Source: Desulfosudis oleivorans | GTDB taxonomy: Bacteria > Desulfobacterota > Desulfobacteria > Desulfobacterales > SURF-7 | NCBI GenBank assembly: GCA_020723305.1 | Contig: DYJC01000028.1 | Location: forward strand, 1 to 52,134 | Length of the DNA: 52,134 bases | Direction: 5' to 3' | In this document: positions 10,801-18,715 of the stretch, piece by piece | Position numbering within the stretch: position 1 is the first letter of the stretch | Layout: each line of letters starts with the position of its first letter | The notes under the pieces: generated by a model | What the model was told of the DNA's origin: nothing | What the model saw: only the letters and a program-made list of their open reading frames with translations | Database searches by the model: none | Program-made: the position numbers and the translations under genes

Positions 10801-11832
10801 AGGTGTAACTGTTAATGAACCATTTGCTGCGACGTTTCCAATTCCAGGTTCAATTGTAATTGTTTCCGCATAATCTGTATTCCAAGATAATGTTGCTGTT
10901 TCTCCTTCAATAATGGAATTCGGACTGATTAATAAAGTGGCTGTTGGAACATGATATACCGTCAAATTAGCTTCAGCAGTTGCCGTGCCACCAGGCCCAG
11001 CAACAGTGATTGTATATTTTGTAGTCTCTATGGGCGAGACACTAATTGACCCATTCGCATTAACTGAACCAATTCCAGGTTCAATTGTACAGGTTGCAGC
11101 GTGTTTTGAACTCCATGTAAGTATGGCTGATTCACCTTCAATTATTGTCTGATGATCTGTTGTGATCTGAACTGTTGGGATATGATAAACAGTTACAATA
11201 ATTAACGCCTGAGTTGAACCACCAGGGCCGACAGCTGTAACCGTATATGTTGTGGTTTCAGAGGGAGATACTGAAATCGTACCATTTGATCCTACCTGAC
11301 CGATAACCGGTTCAATTATGCAATAATCTGCATATTCAGAATTCCAGCTTAATGTACTTGTCGCTCCTTCAATTATCGGATTGGGATTAGCAAAAATATT
11401 TACTGTCGGAATATGATAAACTGTTATGGTCTTTGTATCTGTTGTTGTTCCACCAAGTCCGGTAGCGGTAATTGTATATGTTGTAGTTTCCGTCGGTGTT
11501 ACTTGAACCGAACCATTTAAATCAACTTGGCCAATACCGTTATCAATTGTAACCGTTTCAGCAGTGGTTGTGCTCCATTCCAAGGATGCGGTTTGGCCTT
11601 CAATAATTGTATTTGGACTAATGGTAAAATTGATCGTCGGAGGGGGGATGACTTCTATGGTCACGCTGGAAGTAACGCTCCCTGCAGGTGCTATCGCTGT
11701 TATGGTATAGGTTGTTGTAACAGATGGGGATACGGTCATAAAACCATTCACATCAACCTCACCAATGCCCGGATCAATGATACAAGTATTGGCCATACCG
11801 GAGTTCCAGGATAGGGTTGTGGACGCTCCCAA
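4858..11832 (-). CDS. Giant Rhs/YD-repeat protein with Ig-like, TTR-like and NHL domains, teneurin-like layout
   Basis: Residue numbers are from TTG 11832. Residues 1-445 hold six Ig-like repeats of ~84 residues (pattern IIEG...LSW...ETTTYTIT.GPGGT). Residues ~480-545 form a carboxypeptidase-regulatory (TTR-like) domain, and ~707-733 an Asp/Asn-rich calcium-type segment (DTNSDGIVDALDKNNDG). An Rhs entry segment with TDITLHYSSNR lies near 812-832. Six NHL blades (each ending IITTVAG or similar) span ~994-1310 and YD repeats ~1337-2177. The Rhs core ends at DPWGLW (~2192), followed by a ~130-residue Gly-rich tip. The chosen TTG is probably not the true start: the frame reads back in phase through the first Ig-like repeat to a TAA at 11911-11913, beyond which a signal-peptide-bearing frame continues (see 11911-12293). 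Expected role: a surface or exported polymorphic toxin whose core encapsulates the tip. Tip activity is unknown. Confidence 0.85.
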   Translation of the reverse strand: MGASTTLSWNSGMANTCIIDPGIGEVDVNGFMTVSPSVTTTYTITAIAPAGSVTSSVTIEVIPPPTINFTISPNTIIEGQTASLEWSTTTAETVTIDNGIGQVDLNGSVQVTPTETTTYTITATGLGGTTTDTKTITVYHIPTVNIFANPNPIIEGATSTLSWNSEYADYCIIEPVIGQVGSNGTISVSPSETTTYTVTAVGPGGSTQALIIVTVYHIPTVQITTDHQTIIEGESAILTWSSKHAATCTIEPGIGSVNANGSISVSPIETTKYTITVAGPGGTATAEANLTVYHVPTATLLISPNSIIEGETATLSWNTDYAETITIEPGIGNVAANGSLTVTPAETTTYTIIVSGPGGTSVKNILLTVNDTSGPPTVNISASPVTITIGSSTQIAWNTRNASKIYIEGIGTVAENGSIIVTPDHTTTYTISATGDGGSSSKKVIVKVLGNLEPQLEDSFGMNYQDLIPPDATVPGYDPERFSVISGLVNNKEGSPISDVSISILGYPEYGTAQTDSEGRYSIPVEGGTYFKVIFEKQGMISSQRNVEVPWNDIVTPETVVMINEDPVSTTFTFDGNPETIVTHKSSEVSDEFGTRSCSMVFTGDNKAYLVDKDGNHIHELKTITTRATEFSTPESMPAKLPANSAYTYCAELSIDGASRVKFEKPVIAYVDNFLGFNVGMAVPVGYYDRDKGVWVPTENGIVVRLLDTNSDGIVDALDKNNDGLADDLDGNGNFNNEVEGLNDPIKYFPNSTFWRISLTHFSPWDANYPYSIPNDAIFPNPEDDPIIDQQEINEIECQNQINSFVEERSRVFHEDIPIPGTDITLHYSSNRVGGYISNVVIPVSGAEVPASLRYIIVKLEVAGRSFEQKIDPLPNKSVEFTWDGSDAFGNRIIGATNARVSIGFVYYMWYSVPGNFQNSFAQAGLDSTDILVRNDFFRWKRETITMYPSVKQQGSTIAEGWTISPHHQVSLKGLPALFMGDGTKKMNYSSLISPIAGTGIRGTDGDGGNAIEAKLSNPNGIVVDREGSLYIVDQTVIRKVDSDGIITRVAGRLTGGWNIQDGIPAVDYSLFNPMDVAVDSIGNFYIADTDNHMISKVDSNGIITTVAGMKNGGYFDNEILASRARFYYPTSIAFDSSDNLYISDQNYHRICKVDKNGILTTVVGIGGTYGRGYSGDGGPATNAKLFSPRGIAIDKDDNLYFADYDNHRIRKVDQSGIITTVAGNGSRGFSGDGGAATEARLYWPTDIAIDSSGNLYIADARNYRIRMVNTKGIITTVAGGNTEYIGWVKGISIDKQDNLYFSYGYNVGILSPVKSLFDAAGDILFSEANNVGHIFALNGYHKKTIDLNTGITLKNFEYDANKKLITVSDQFDNQINIERDVMGIPTAIISPDRIETKLMVDPTTNHLSRVIFPDNSYYKFEYSSKGLMRYEYDPQGNLFEHKYDENGRLTDVFDEEGGHWQYNRQVNEDGSDNVEVITGEGINKSYIDQIDLTGVFTSTITDSTGAETHYSRSANGMVIHKELPCGMDIHTTYEKEPQFKYKYITESTETTSQGIIKKLLRNKSYQDTNSDNKPDLITDTLSLNGKVTTLRQNILSAQNTITSPEGRVITSQYDPANLLLDRVSIPGLFDTNYSYDSRGRLTSIRTETRETIFSYDNQGNVKTITDPEDNITTYSYDEMGRVIAVFRPDTSDLFFNYDNNGSMTVLTNPNGINHNLAFNKVNLTNSYQAPLSGNYSYLYDKDRRLIRKTFPSGKQIYNNYDGGRLSRVQTPDGDIDFTYLCGSKVGTLSKSGETITYEYDGKLVTSETLGGTLNQSLSYTYNNDFNVKTFTFAGVTEQYTYDNDGLLAGAGDYSISRNAQNGLPESVSGGLLSLTRSFNGYGEVDGQSVTISSQSVSSWSVDRDNSGRITSKNETVGGLTSNYAYEYDSMGRLVAVTKDGTLVEEYQYSLNGSREYEMNSLRGIAGRTLNYSDEDHLLTAGDVSYQYDLDGFLTQKGSSADTTSYSYSSRGELIDVNLPDGKYIEYEHDPLGRRIAKRVNGAIVEKYLWQGLTRLLAVYDGSNNLIQRFEYADGRMPVAMIQGGATYYLSYNQVGSLCLVADSSGNVVKRIEYDSFGNIIEDTNPDFKVPFGFAGGLQDRDTDLVRFGYRDYDPDTGRWTAKDPIGFEGGDTDLYGYVLNDPINLMDPWGLWGFKIAAYWGYGGSFAFGKNNGKIFIRAAGGVGIGGGFSYNPEGGIPRLSKASPCDSAEGFIGTSAWAGASLGPLSTGWAGHAGLAISKDLDGRPNLDYVEDSGAYGTVSRNNGWGVKLGGGLNLVDVGLAW
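5420..6045. repeat. Direct repeat copy B of the Rhs core (626 bp)
   Basis: This is the copy of 3157-3782 that lies inside the full-length rhs gene. It ends ~165 bases before the core/tip border at about 5255. The two copies flank tip 1, its two membrane genes and the IS66-like debris. A crossover between them would delete these and join tip 2 with its immunity gene to the full-length protein. Confidence 0.85.
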
Positions 11833-11910
11833 AATAATGGTTGATGGATCTGCGGTCAGATAAACCGTAGGCAGGATCTGGCCAATACCTATGGTAAGAT
11901 ATGTTCCGGG

Positions 11911-12293
11911 TTAACTTCTAAGCTCCACCCGGATAGTATTGATTTTATCCAGAACAACGGGAAGGTCCAGAATGTAAACATCCTGCTGAAAATCTTCGGG
12001 TTCGTATATCTGTTCTCCGTTGATGAAAATAAGGGCACTGGTAACACGATGTTTGCTGTTAGCCTCACAGTTGCGGATGATCAGATATCCCGGTCCAGGG
12101 GTTGCGGCAAAGGTATCTTCATAAATGTTGGGAGAGCCTGTGGTACGCAGATATTGCTTTGGACCGAATATACCCTGCTCCCCGTTGGGGAATGATGCTT
12201 CCGCATACGCTGAGGTAACGATTACTCCCTGAAGTGCGATAAAAAGAAGTAAAACCTTTGTGATGGAACAGTTGAAGAATTTTTAATGTTCAT
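11911..12293 (-). pseudogene. Detached N-terminus of the Rhs protein: signal peptide, frameshift and in-frame stop
   Basis: ATG 12293 opens a frame that fails after about 23 codons. If the run of five A (minus strand, 12284-12280) had six, it would continue as a signal peptide (MNIKKFFNCSITKVLLLFIA, then ending near SAYAEA) into ~100 residues reading PNGEQGIFGPKQYLR and later LDKINTIRVELRS. These then meet TAA 11913-11911. After that TAA the same frame continues directly into the first Ig-like repeat of the giant Rhs protein. The simplest reading is one gene of about 7.4 kb carrying a one-base deletion and a nonsense change (AAA to TAA would restore Lys). Alternatively these are sequencing errors. 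Confidence 0.7.
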
Positions 12294-12613
12294 GTTTAGC
12301 TCTTTGCTTTTTGCAGTTCGGATTGATCTGACATAAATTTCAGGCATTTGAAGGAATTTATTATAGCGAACAACACCAACCTCTTATATTATTTTTAATA
12401 GGGCGTCTTTCGATGTTACAAAACAAACCGTGCACCTTTTAACAAAATTCATCGCGCATATAACAGGGATTTGCTTCAAATACAACAGGGAATTGCCCTA
12501 TTTTCTCGGGAGAAAATTCCGATCTGACGAAATTCCCGTTAGCACCGTCGTGAAAATGTCATAAAATCTCCGGATTAAAAATATAAGGTGCAAAATGAAA
12601 AAGGGATGTATCA
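12294..12613. other. Intergenic region upstream of rhs, possible minus-strand promoter
   Basis: No coding region is seen in these 320 bases. On the minus strand a perfect TATAAT is present (12365-12360), about 65 bases ahead of ATG 12293, but no good -35 element lies 16-18 bases upstream. The interval separates pilY1 from the rhs gene, so transcription of rhs may be independent of the pilin operon. I see no clear terminator hairpin behind pilY1. Confidence 0.4.
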
Positions 12614-15600
12614 TCAATATAATTCCCACATCATCCTCTGAACACCACCCGGAGGAGAGGGAATATTGGATGATTGGCCGATCATCGAACTTTTTTCAGA
12701 TCCCAATCCAAAAATATTTTTACCGGAGCTTACAAATGCTGCAACCCCTCCCGGGTATGTAATCAACTTGATTTCCGAAGGGATACCGCTGTTTTCAACC
12801 ATATGAAAAGTATCCTCTATGGTTCCTTTATCCGTAAGGATATTGGTCGAACCGGTCTTGTCCTTTTTGAAAACCGCACGGCCATCAGAATAGTCAATTG
12901 TATAAAAAAAGCTGTTTCCTCCGGGCCGGCAAAAATCGCTGATTTTAGGCTGAAATGTTGAAAAATAAACTGTGTTAAAAAACAATACCGGTCTGTCCAG
13001 ACCCATCTCTCCCTTATGGTCCACCAGTGATACCGGAAAGCAATCTCCCTGTTTTCCGAGTGTTCGATACCATCCACGGCAGATTTTATGATTCATGGGA
13101 TAATCGGTAACCCCATATAAAATATCCAGAAGCTGATCCTGAAGAACTTCATCATGATTGTTTGACTCATCACCATACGCTGAACTTCCATCCTGATTCA
13201 CATCTGAACTGCCATCCAGTTCATCACAAGTCAGATTGATCAAATCCGTCTCATTGGCCGGAATATCCATATCTGAAACCACATAAAAACGGTTGTGATA
13301 TCCTGCAATATATCCCGGATGCTCACGATCGCCGGTTGCAAAATATAAAACAGGATTGTCTGTCCATTCTGTGCCCATATATGACACGTCCGGCGAGTGA
13401 AAGAGTTTTCTGCCGGAATCAAATGAATTCAAAGATGGTTTGACCGATAAGGCAGACATTGCATCTGGTTGATCTGAACCGGGATTGGTATAAAAAATCC
13501 GTTTGACGTTCCAATTCTTTTCTCCGGATAATGCATGATACGAAACCTTCCAGATCTGGCCGTATATATCGGCAGCATATAGTAAAAAAATTCCCGGATA
13601 ACTGATCACTGTCGGATCTGCAGGAAAACACCATTTCATCTCCTCATCTTTCTGATGAATTCCGGTTGTGTTGTTTTTTCCATATGAAACCTGAAATACC
13701 GGACTCCCATCCCAGAGATCCATTATGAAAATTCCTCTGCCGATTTCATTCTGTTCCGGATTAAAAGTATCATATTTATCATTATTCAATGCGTCATGCT
13801 GCGGGTTATTGATATCAAAAATATCTCTCTTATCACTAGGGGAATACACACCATCATAATTGCCATCAAACCAGGCTTCCGGGAAATGGTCCTCTTCCGG
13901 ATCATACCCTCCGCCAAAAATAACCACCTCCCTTGTTTTGGAAGAAGGTTCTTGAAAGGTTGCAAATGTCGGCTTTGACCAGGAATACCCCAGCTCCGGC
14001 AGGGAATTTTCCGCGCCATTTCCGCCTTTTAACCGCCATCGTACAAACCAACTATCCGGATCCGGTATGGAGACATCCAATGCCCAATAACATCTGCCCC
14101 CTCTTCTCTCACCAAAGACAAGAACCTTATCATCCTGTTTTCCGTTTGCCTTTGATGCTGAAACACTCCCGTAAGGATCACCAGTATTTGATCTATACAA
14201 TGAACAAAAACCATCCACAAAATATGGGTGCGAACGATTATCCTTCAGCTCTTTCAGGCGTGGAAGAAATTCACCGGGAATAAAAGCCCATATCTCATCG
14301 CCGGGTTTATATTCCCGACCATGAATGATTATCCTCTCATCGGGTTTCGATGAATCTGTCGCATCTGCAAAAACATGAAGCATTCCGTCGTTTGCTCCGA
14401 CTGCAATAAAACGATATTCCAGCTTGCCGTCTTCATCCAGATAATCGATTACACAAGGCTTGGAATGAATAATATCCCCCAGTATCCAATCCCGTATTTT
14501 TAATGGGGCCCCATCCTGGGCTTCATCATATGTTTTTCCACCGCTATCCACGGCATCATATGTATACCCATGGAGAAAATTGATGATCCGGTCCCGTTCC
14601 AGCAGATCTTCCTTTTTTTCTCCTCCTTGAATCCCTAAGTCCAATGGAGAAATGGTATCCTCAACCGCGCTGTCACCATCACGATAAAATTTTATCAGTT
14701 TTTTGGATACGGAAGGATCTTTACACGTATATATATTTCGAAAATCATAAAAACGATCTGTTTTAAAATCGACTCGCTGAATCGATTGTAAAAGGCGCTC
14801 TCCAGCGCCCCCGGCGGTCACAAGAAATCCATCTGCCTGATCCGACCAGTATGAAATGGATGTTGCGCTGAGATTGCCGTTGCAGTCTACAGCCGGAATT
14901 CCATCCGAACCGGTTATAACCAATTCCTCCTGACTTCGGTCACAATCCCCTTCCCCCCGTACCATCTGTTTTAAACTGTATTTTTTCAGATTACCTGCCC
15001 AGGGGATTTTATCATTTGGCTGGAAAAAAACCGTATAAAGCGAATCTCCACTCTGGGTCATATTGGTGTAATCCACAGGCACTACCGGTGACGAAAATGT
15101 ATAGGTAGAAGTGATCGTCTGACCCATATCCGTCAAGCATAAAGAAAAATCCGACTCCCCGTTGATGGTTTGATAGGTGCCGTTCCCAGCACTCGCCATT
15201 GCTGCCATCATCGGATTATCAAATCCGAATCCGATTGCATGAACCTCATGAGGATAAGAGGATTCATTTTTGAGCCAGTGAGCCAGATCATCACAATGAT
15301 TATTATCCGGCCAGACATCTCCATCTCCATATGCATCACATTTCCCATATCCCTCCTCACAGAAACCAAAACCTGGGGATGGAAAATTCATTGCTTTTGA
15401 ATCTTTGATTTTATTCCATTCCTCATCATCTGTAGGAAATCCGCCGGAAATGATGAGAAAAAAATTCTGTCCGCAATCCAGGTCGGAATGATCTGTCTGA
15501 AATTGAGTTATATTATTGTTGTATGCATCTTGAACCGCTTCCCCGATTGGACAAGCATCATTCACTGCAATTCCCTGAACCTGCTTGATCAATTCATTGG

Positions 15601-16777
15601 TTTCGGCACCCAGTGGCGCAATCACGTTTCCGCCATTTTTGCCGCTGAGGACAGTTATCCCCCAGTGAATCCGATCCCCTGTCTGCTGTATTACATTCTG
15701 AAGCACTTTTTGAACAACCTCCATCCGGGAATAAATCCTGAGGCCGTCCTGATCCTCTTTTGTCATATCCAACCGGCAGTTCCCTTTTCCAGATAGAGGA
15801 CACCAGACAGACCTCCATGCCTTATTGGTTGGATGGGAAAAAGAAATCCGGGTTGAAAAAAAATCCTGGTAGGAGGAATTCACCCTGAAGTCTTCCACCA
15901 GTTTTATGAAATTCAGCCAGTTGCCGGTTGCAAAGAAGTAAACCTGCCTTCCTCCAAATCCGGCTTCAGCGCTCTCACTGCTATCAGCAGTAAACCCAGT
16001 TTCTTTATCCTGTGTTTCAAAAATCCCGGAAAAATAATACCCGAATGTTTTGAGTTTTTGCAGAAACCCTGTACTTTTCCCTACACCTGTTCCAGCCTCT
16101 GCCATATCCTCATTCAGATTGATGCTTTGGCCATTGGGAAGGGGCACCTCTTTTATTCCTGCTGGAACATCAACAGACCTGCCATCAATATCCTGTGCAA
16201 TTCCGGAAGGAAAAAGGATACGATTGTTTCCATCCACATCAATAGAAGACTTGTCATCCAGCTTCCATAACCTGTTTTTTCCACTGATTACCGGTATCAC
16301 GGGATTGATGAGCAAAGAACAACGGCGATTTACGGCAGGATCAATTTCATCTCCTGAATTTTCCATGACATCCGATATCATGAACATCTCTGTCTTCCTG
16401 TTATCCGTATCCATGCTTTGAACCGTTTCAAAGGAAAGCCATGTGCTGACCAGATAAATCCCATCTGGATCCAGTTTATCATAATCATTACCCGAACCAT
16501 CCTGATCCCACCAGGTACGACTGTTCCGGCAATCCTCCTCATCCTCTGCCATTCCTTGTTCAATTAAGGATTCCATTAATGATCGATAGTCTATTTTCGG
16601 TTCATATACCGGCCAGGTCATACTGCTATGATTATCGATTATGACCATTACATTTTTGGGTCCCATCTTCCGGTACATATCAATATCTTCAGATCGAAGA
16701 TCTGTTCCGCTGACTGCAATCATGCCTGCAATGAAAAAAATAGATAGTATCGATTTATTGGATAGAGAAAGTACCAT
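12614..16777 (-). CDS. pilY1: PilY1-like type IV pilus tip adhesin/biogenesis factor
   Basis: About 1387 residues. The N-terminal hydrophobic segment SILSIFFIAGMIAVSG is a signal peptide. A von Willebrand-A-like region follows (NVMVIIDNHSSM near residue 45 to ~560). Its metal site reads D-x-x-S-S rather than the usual D-x-S-x-S, so metal binding may be altered. The C-terminal half is the PilY1 beta-propeller, with GDIIHSKPCVIDY, FIAVGANDGMLHVFADA, EIWAFIPGEFLPRL, a calcium-type loop (DGNYDGVYSPSD) near residue 970 and FGGGYDPEED. ATG 16777 is preferred over GTG 16786 because GGGA lies at the right distance from it. The family promotes pilus extension and surface adhesion with calcium. It is the last gene of the fimT-pilW-pilV-pilX-pilY1 cluster and begins 45 bases after pilX. 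Confidence 0.9.
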   Translation of the reverse strand: MVLSLSNKSILSIFFIAGMIAVSGTDLRSEDIDMYRKMGPKNVMVIIDNHSSMTWPVYEPKIDYRSLMESLIEQGMAEDEEDCRNSRTWWDQDGSGNDYDKLDPDGIYLVSTWLSFETVQSMDTDNRKTEMFMISDVMENSGDEIDPAVNRRCSLLINPVIPVISGKNRLWKLDDKSSIDVDGNNRILFPSGIAQDIDGRSVDVPAGIKEVPLPNGQSINLNEDMAEAGTGVGKSTGFLQKLKTFGYYFSGIFETQDKETGFTADSSESAEAGFGGRQVYFFATGNWLNFIKLVEDFRVNSSYQDFFSTRISFSHPTNKAWRSVWCPLSGKGNCRLDMTKEDQDGLRIYSRMEVVQKVLQNVIQQTGDRIHWGITVLSGKNGGNVIAPLGAETNELIKQVQGIAVNDACPIGEAVQDAYNNNITQFQTDHSDLDCGQNFFLIISGGFPTDDEEWNKIKDSKAMNFPSPGFGFCEEGYGKCDAYGDGDVWPDNNHCDDLAHWLKNESSYPHEVHAIGFGFDNPMMAAMASAGNGTYQTINGESDFSLCLTDMGQTITSTYTFSSPVVPVDYTNMTQSGDSLYTVFFQPNDKIPWAGNLKKYSLKQMVRGEGDCDRSQEELVITGSDGIPAVDCNGNLSATSISYWSDQADGFLVTAGGAGERLLQSIQRVDFKTDRFYDFRNIYTCKDPSVSKKLIKFYRDGDSAVEDTISPLDLGIQGGEKKEDLLERDRIINFLHGYTYDAVDSGGKTYDEAQDGAPLKIRDWILGDIIHSKPCVIDYLDEDGKLEYRFIAVGANDGMLHVFADATDSSKPDERIIIHGREYKPGDEIWAFIPGEFLPRLKELKDNRSHPYFVDGFCSLYRSNTGDPYGSVSASKANGKQDDKVLVFGERRGGRCYWALDVSIPDPDSWFVRWRLKGGNGAENSLPELGYSWSKPTFATFQEPSSKTREVVIFGGGYDPEEDHFPEAWFDGNYDGVYSPSDKRDIFDINNPQHDALNNDKYDTFNPEQNEIGRGIFIMDLWDGSPVFQVSYGKNNTTGIHQKDEEMKWCFPADPTVISYPGIFLLYAADIYGQIWKVSYHALSGEKNWNVKRIFYTNPGSDQPDAMSALSVKPSLNSFDSGRKLFHSPDVSYMGTEWTDNPVLYFATGDREHPGYIAGYHNRFYVVSDMDIPANETDLINLTCDELDGSSDVNQDGSSAYGDESNNHDEVLQDQLLDILYGVTDYPMNHKICRGWYRTLGKQGDCFPVSLVDHKGEMGLDRPVLFFNTVYFSTFQPKISDFCRPGGNSFFYTIDYSDGRAVFKKDKTGSTNILTDKGTIEDTFHMVENSGIPSEIKLITYPGGVAAFVSSGKNIFGLGSEKSSMIGQSSNIPSPPGGVQRMMWELY

Positions 16778-16822
16778 CGTGTTCACGTCCCGTTGTTCTA
16801 TATTGTTTGATCATTAATATTT

Positions 16823-17281
16823 TTACATATCGGGCTTGGGGCCGATTTTGTAATAAACAGACTTGATCCTGGATTCATTTTTCCTGACATCAATTGTATA
16901 ATCATACCGATTGAATGCGATCGCAGAATACCCCTTGGCAGGGATGGATATTCCGGAATACTCTATGGAAAATGTATATGGATATCCCGCCACTTTATGG
17001 GGTGATGGCCCGGGAAGATTGCCTGTCCTGTCGGTTGCAATTATCTCGCTCCTAAGGATATCCCGGATTGGATACCCCCCATTACCGATTTCCTGAGCCT
17101 CACGGGAAACACCTCCTTCGGAGATATAGAAGTCACTGAGACTATCGGCTGCATTCCTGGATATCAGGAGTTCGATTCTGGAAATACTGCTCCCGCAGAT
17201 CCCCAGAATTGTGAGCAATGAAAGGACAATAACAACCATAAATGTTACTGACCCGTTTCTTTCCTTCAGGATCGTTATCAT
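16823..17281 (-). CDS. pilX: PilX-like minor pilin
   Basis: ATG 17281 is chosen because AAAGGG lies eight bases ahead and the product then starts MITILKERNGSVTFMVVIVL. This gives 152 residues. The short basic leader followed by a hydrophobic helix (about residues 10-32, VVIVLSLLTILGICGSS) and the ISRIELLISRN segment match PilX-type proteins, which have a less strict prepilin site than PilV/W. PilX forms part of the pilus-tip priming complex with PilV, PilW, FimT-like protein and PilY1. The C-terminal domain is short and unlike neighbours. It lies 50 bases after pilV and 45 bases before pilY1, consistent with one operon. Confidence 0.8.
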   Translation of the reverse strand: MITILKERNGSVTFMVVIVLSLLTILGICGSSISRIELLISRNAADSLSDFYISEGGVSREAQEIGNGGYPIRDILRSEIIATDRTGNLPGPSPHKVAGYPYTFSIEYSGISIPAKGYSAIAFNRYDYTIDVRKNESRIKSVYYKIGPKPDM

Positions 17282-17331
17282 GATACAAACCCTTTCAACA
17301 TGAAGTAACCAATCAATCCGCACTTTTTCAA

Positions 17332-17769
17332 TTACAAACGGGTTGAAGCCGTTGACAGGGACTTGATGGTAGTCAGTTTCCGGATCTGTCTGCCGTTATT
17401 CCATGTAACCAGAACAACAATGGTTTTTGTGTTCGGAATCGGAGTATAATCCGCCACATTCAGAACAAGATCATATCTTCCCAGATCAACCGCCTCCCCA
17501 TCCACATCCATATTTTTATAATCCCTGTTAACCGTTGAATCCAGATCATGGTTATTGGAGGCATTGACATCTGTAAGACCCAAAGCGAAAAAATCTGCAT
17601 TGATTATTTTTTCCATATGCATTTGAGCGATTGTTCCGGCAACCATAGCTGTATCGCTCGAGGTCGTTCCCCGGATACTGAGGATCTGAAGTGCCGTAAG
17701 GCCCAGTATCCCGATCGAAAAAACCGTCATCGCGATCAGTACTTCAATCAAGGTAAAACCATTATTCAT
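17332..17769 (-). CDS. pilV: PilV-like minor pilin
   Basis: Starting at ATG 17769 the protein begins MNNGFTLIEVLIAMTVFSIG. This is a textbook type III (prepilin) signal with cleavage after Gly4, N-methylated Phe and Glu5 in the mature form. About 145 residues follow, including the AMVAGTIAQMHMEKI segment typical of PilV. An upstream ATG at 17805 would overlap the end of pilW and give a longer leader (MLENEFRHDGLSMNNG), which is also tolerated in the family. PilV helps initiate pilus assembly at the inner membrane. It is sandwiched between pilW and pilX on the same strand. Confidence 0.87.
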   Translation of the reverse strand: MNNGFTLIEVLIAMTVFSIGILGLTALQILSIRGTTSSDTAMVAGTIAQMHMEKIINADFFALGLTDVNASNNHDLDSTVNRDYKNMDVDGEAVDLGRYDLVLNVADYTPIPNTKTIVVLVTWNNGRQIRKLTTIKSLSTASTRL

Positions 17770-17797
17770 AGATAACCCGTCATGACGGAATTCATTT

Positions 17798-18715
17798 TCA
17801 AGCATTTCTGATTTTAAGCACAGTGACCAGAGAACGGATTCGCTTCTCTCCCCTGCCGATTTCAACCTCTCCTGTCAGAGAAACCTCCACAGCGCAGATA
17901 TCCTCCTCTCCTTGACCGGGATCATCCACAATATTGGCATCATTCAAAATGTATCTCAATTGCATATCTGTTATGCCTTCCGCCACAACCTGAAACTGAT
18001 TGCCGTTGCCCGCATTCTTTCTTTCCAGAACGGATTGGGAAAATGAGGTATTTTCATCATCAATCCGATAAATGATAATATCGGCTCTTGCAACCATATC
18101 GCCTTCCACATAGTTGGTTCGAAACGGATTTGCGACCCTTACCGGAGGACCTTTTTGTATTATTTTAAACAACTGGGAATCACTGTAATCCGATTTCATG
18201 AGTACACCGAATTGTCTTCCGCCCATAGCGAAATCTTGATCACCATCTCCATCCAGATCCAGGTTATTGATAAACAAAGTTTTCCCGTTTGCAGAAGCAT
18301 ATTCCGAGGCTTTCAGCTTCCTTTTTTCTTCACTTGCCTTAACAAGCAGGATCACATCGGTTTGCTTCCGGTATTTCCGGACGCCCGTTATATTGTTTAT
18401 CCCATGAATCAATGGCAAGAATTCATCCATGCCGCTCTTTCGAGGATCCCAATCAATATAATTGTTGTATGTTTCTTGATCTGGTGATGTGCAATACCCT
18501 GCCATCCGGATATCCCTTGAAAGTATATTCATCGCTGTGCGTAAATTCTGCTGCAACGCTGACACTCTTATCTGCGCTGTGTATGATTCCTGCTGAGAAA
18601 GGAATACAAAAAAGATCATGCTGACTGCAATGCTGGACAAGCCGAGTGCAATCAGCAGTTCTACCAGTGTAAAGCCTTTCTGCTCCCTGCATTGGATGAC
18701 AATCGGATGGTTCAT
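17798..18715 (-). CDS. pilW: PilW-like minor pilin
   Basis: The start at ATG 18715 overlaps the upstream fimT stop as TAATG, supporting translational coupling; an earlier ATG 18739 is possible. The product has a prepilin signal (REQKGFTLVELLIALG) cleaved after Gly, a hydrophobic helix, and the conserved ALQQNLRTAMNILSRDIRMAGY block that defines PilW. The remaining ~230 residues form the variable globular head, containing a Gly/Asp-rich loop (NNLDLDGDGDQDFAMGG) that may bind calcium. It works with FimT, PilV, PilX and PilY1 in pilus priming. Confidence 0.88.
   Translation of the reverse strand: MNHPIVIQCREQKGFTLVELLIALGLSSIAVSMIFFVFLSQQESYTAQIRVSALQQNLRTAMNILSRDIRMAGYCTSPDQETYNNYIDWDPRKSGMDEFLPLIHGINNITGVRKYRKQTDVILLVKASEEKRKLKASEYASANGKTLFINNLDLDGDGDQDFAMGGRQFGVLMKSDYSDSQLFKIIQKGPPVRVANPFRTNYVEGDMVARADIIIYRIDDENTSFSQSVLERKNAGNGNQFQVVAEGITDMQLRYILNDANIVDDPGQGEEDICAVEVSLTGEVEIGRGEKRIRSLVTVLKIRNA

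Noticed and set aside
10200..11900. Repeated ~250-bp pattern resembling a CRISPR or satellite array
   Set aside because: The periodicity is protein-level: six Ig-like repeats with diverged DNA, in frame within the Rhs protein. There are no short identical repeats with spacers.
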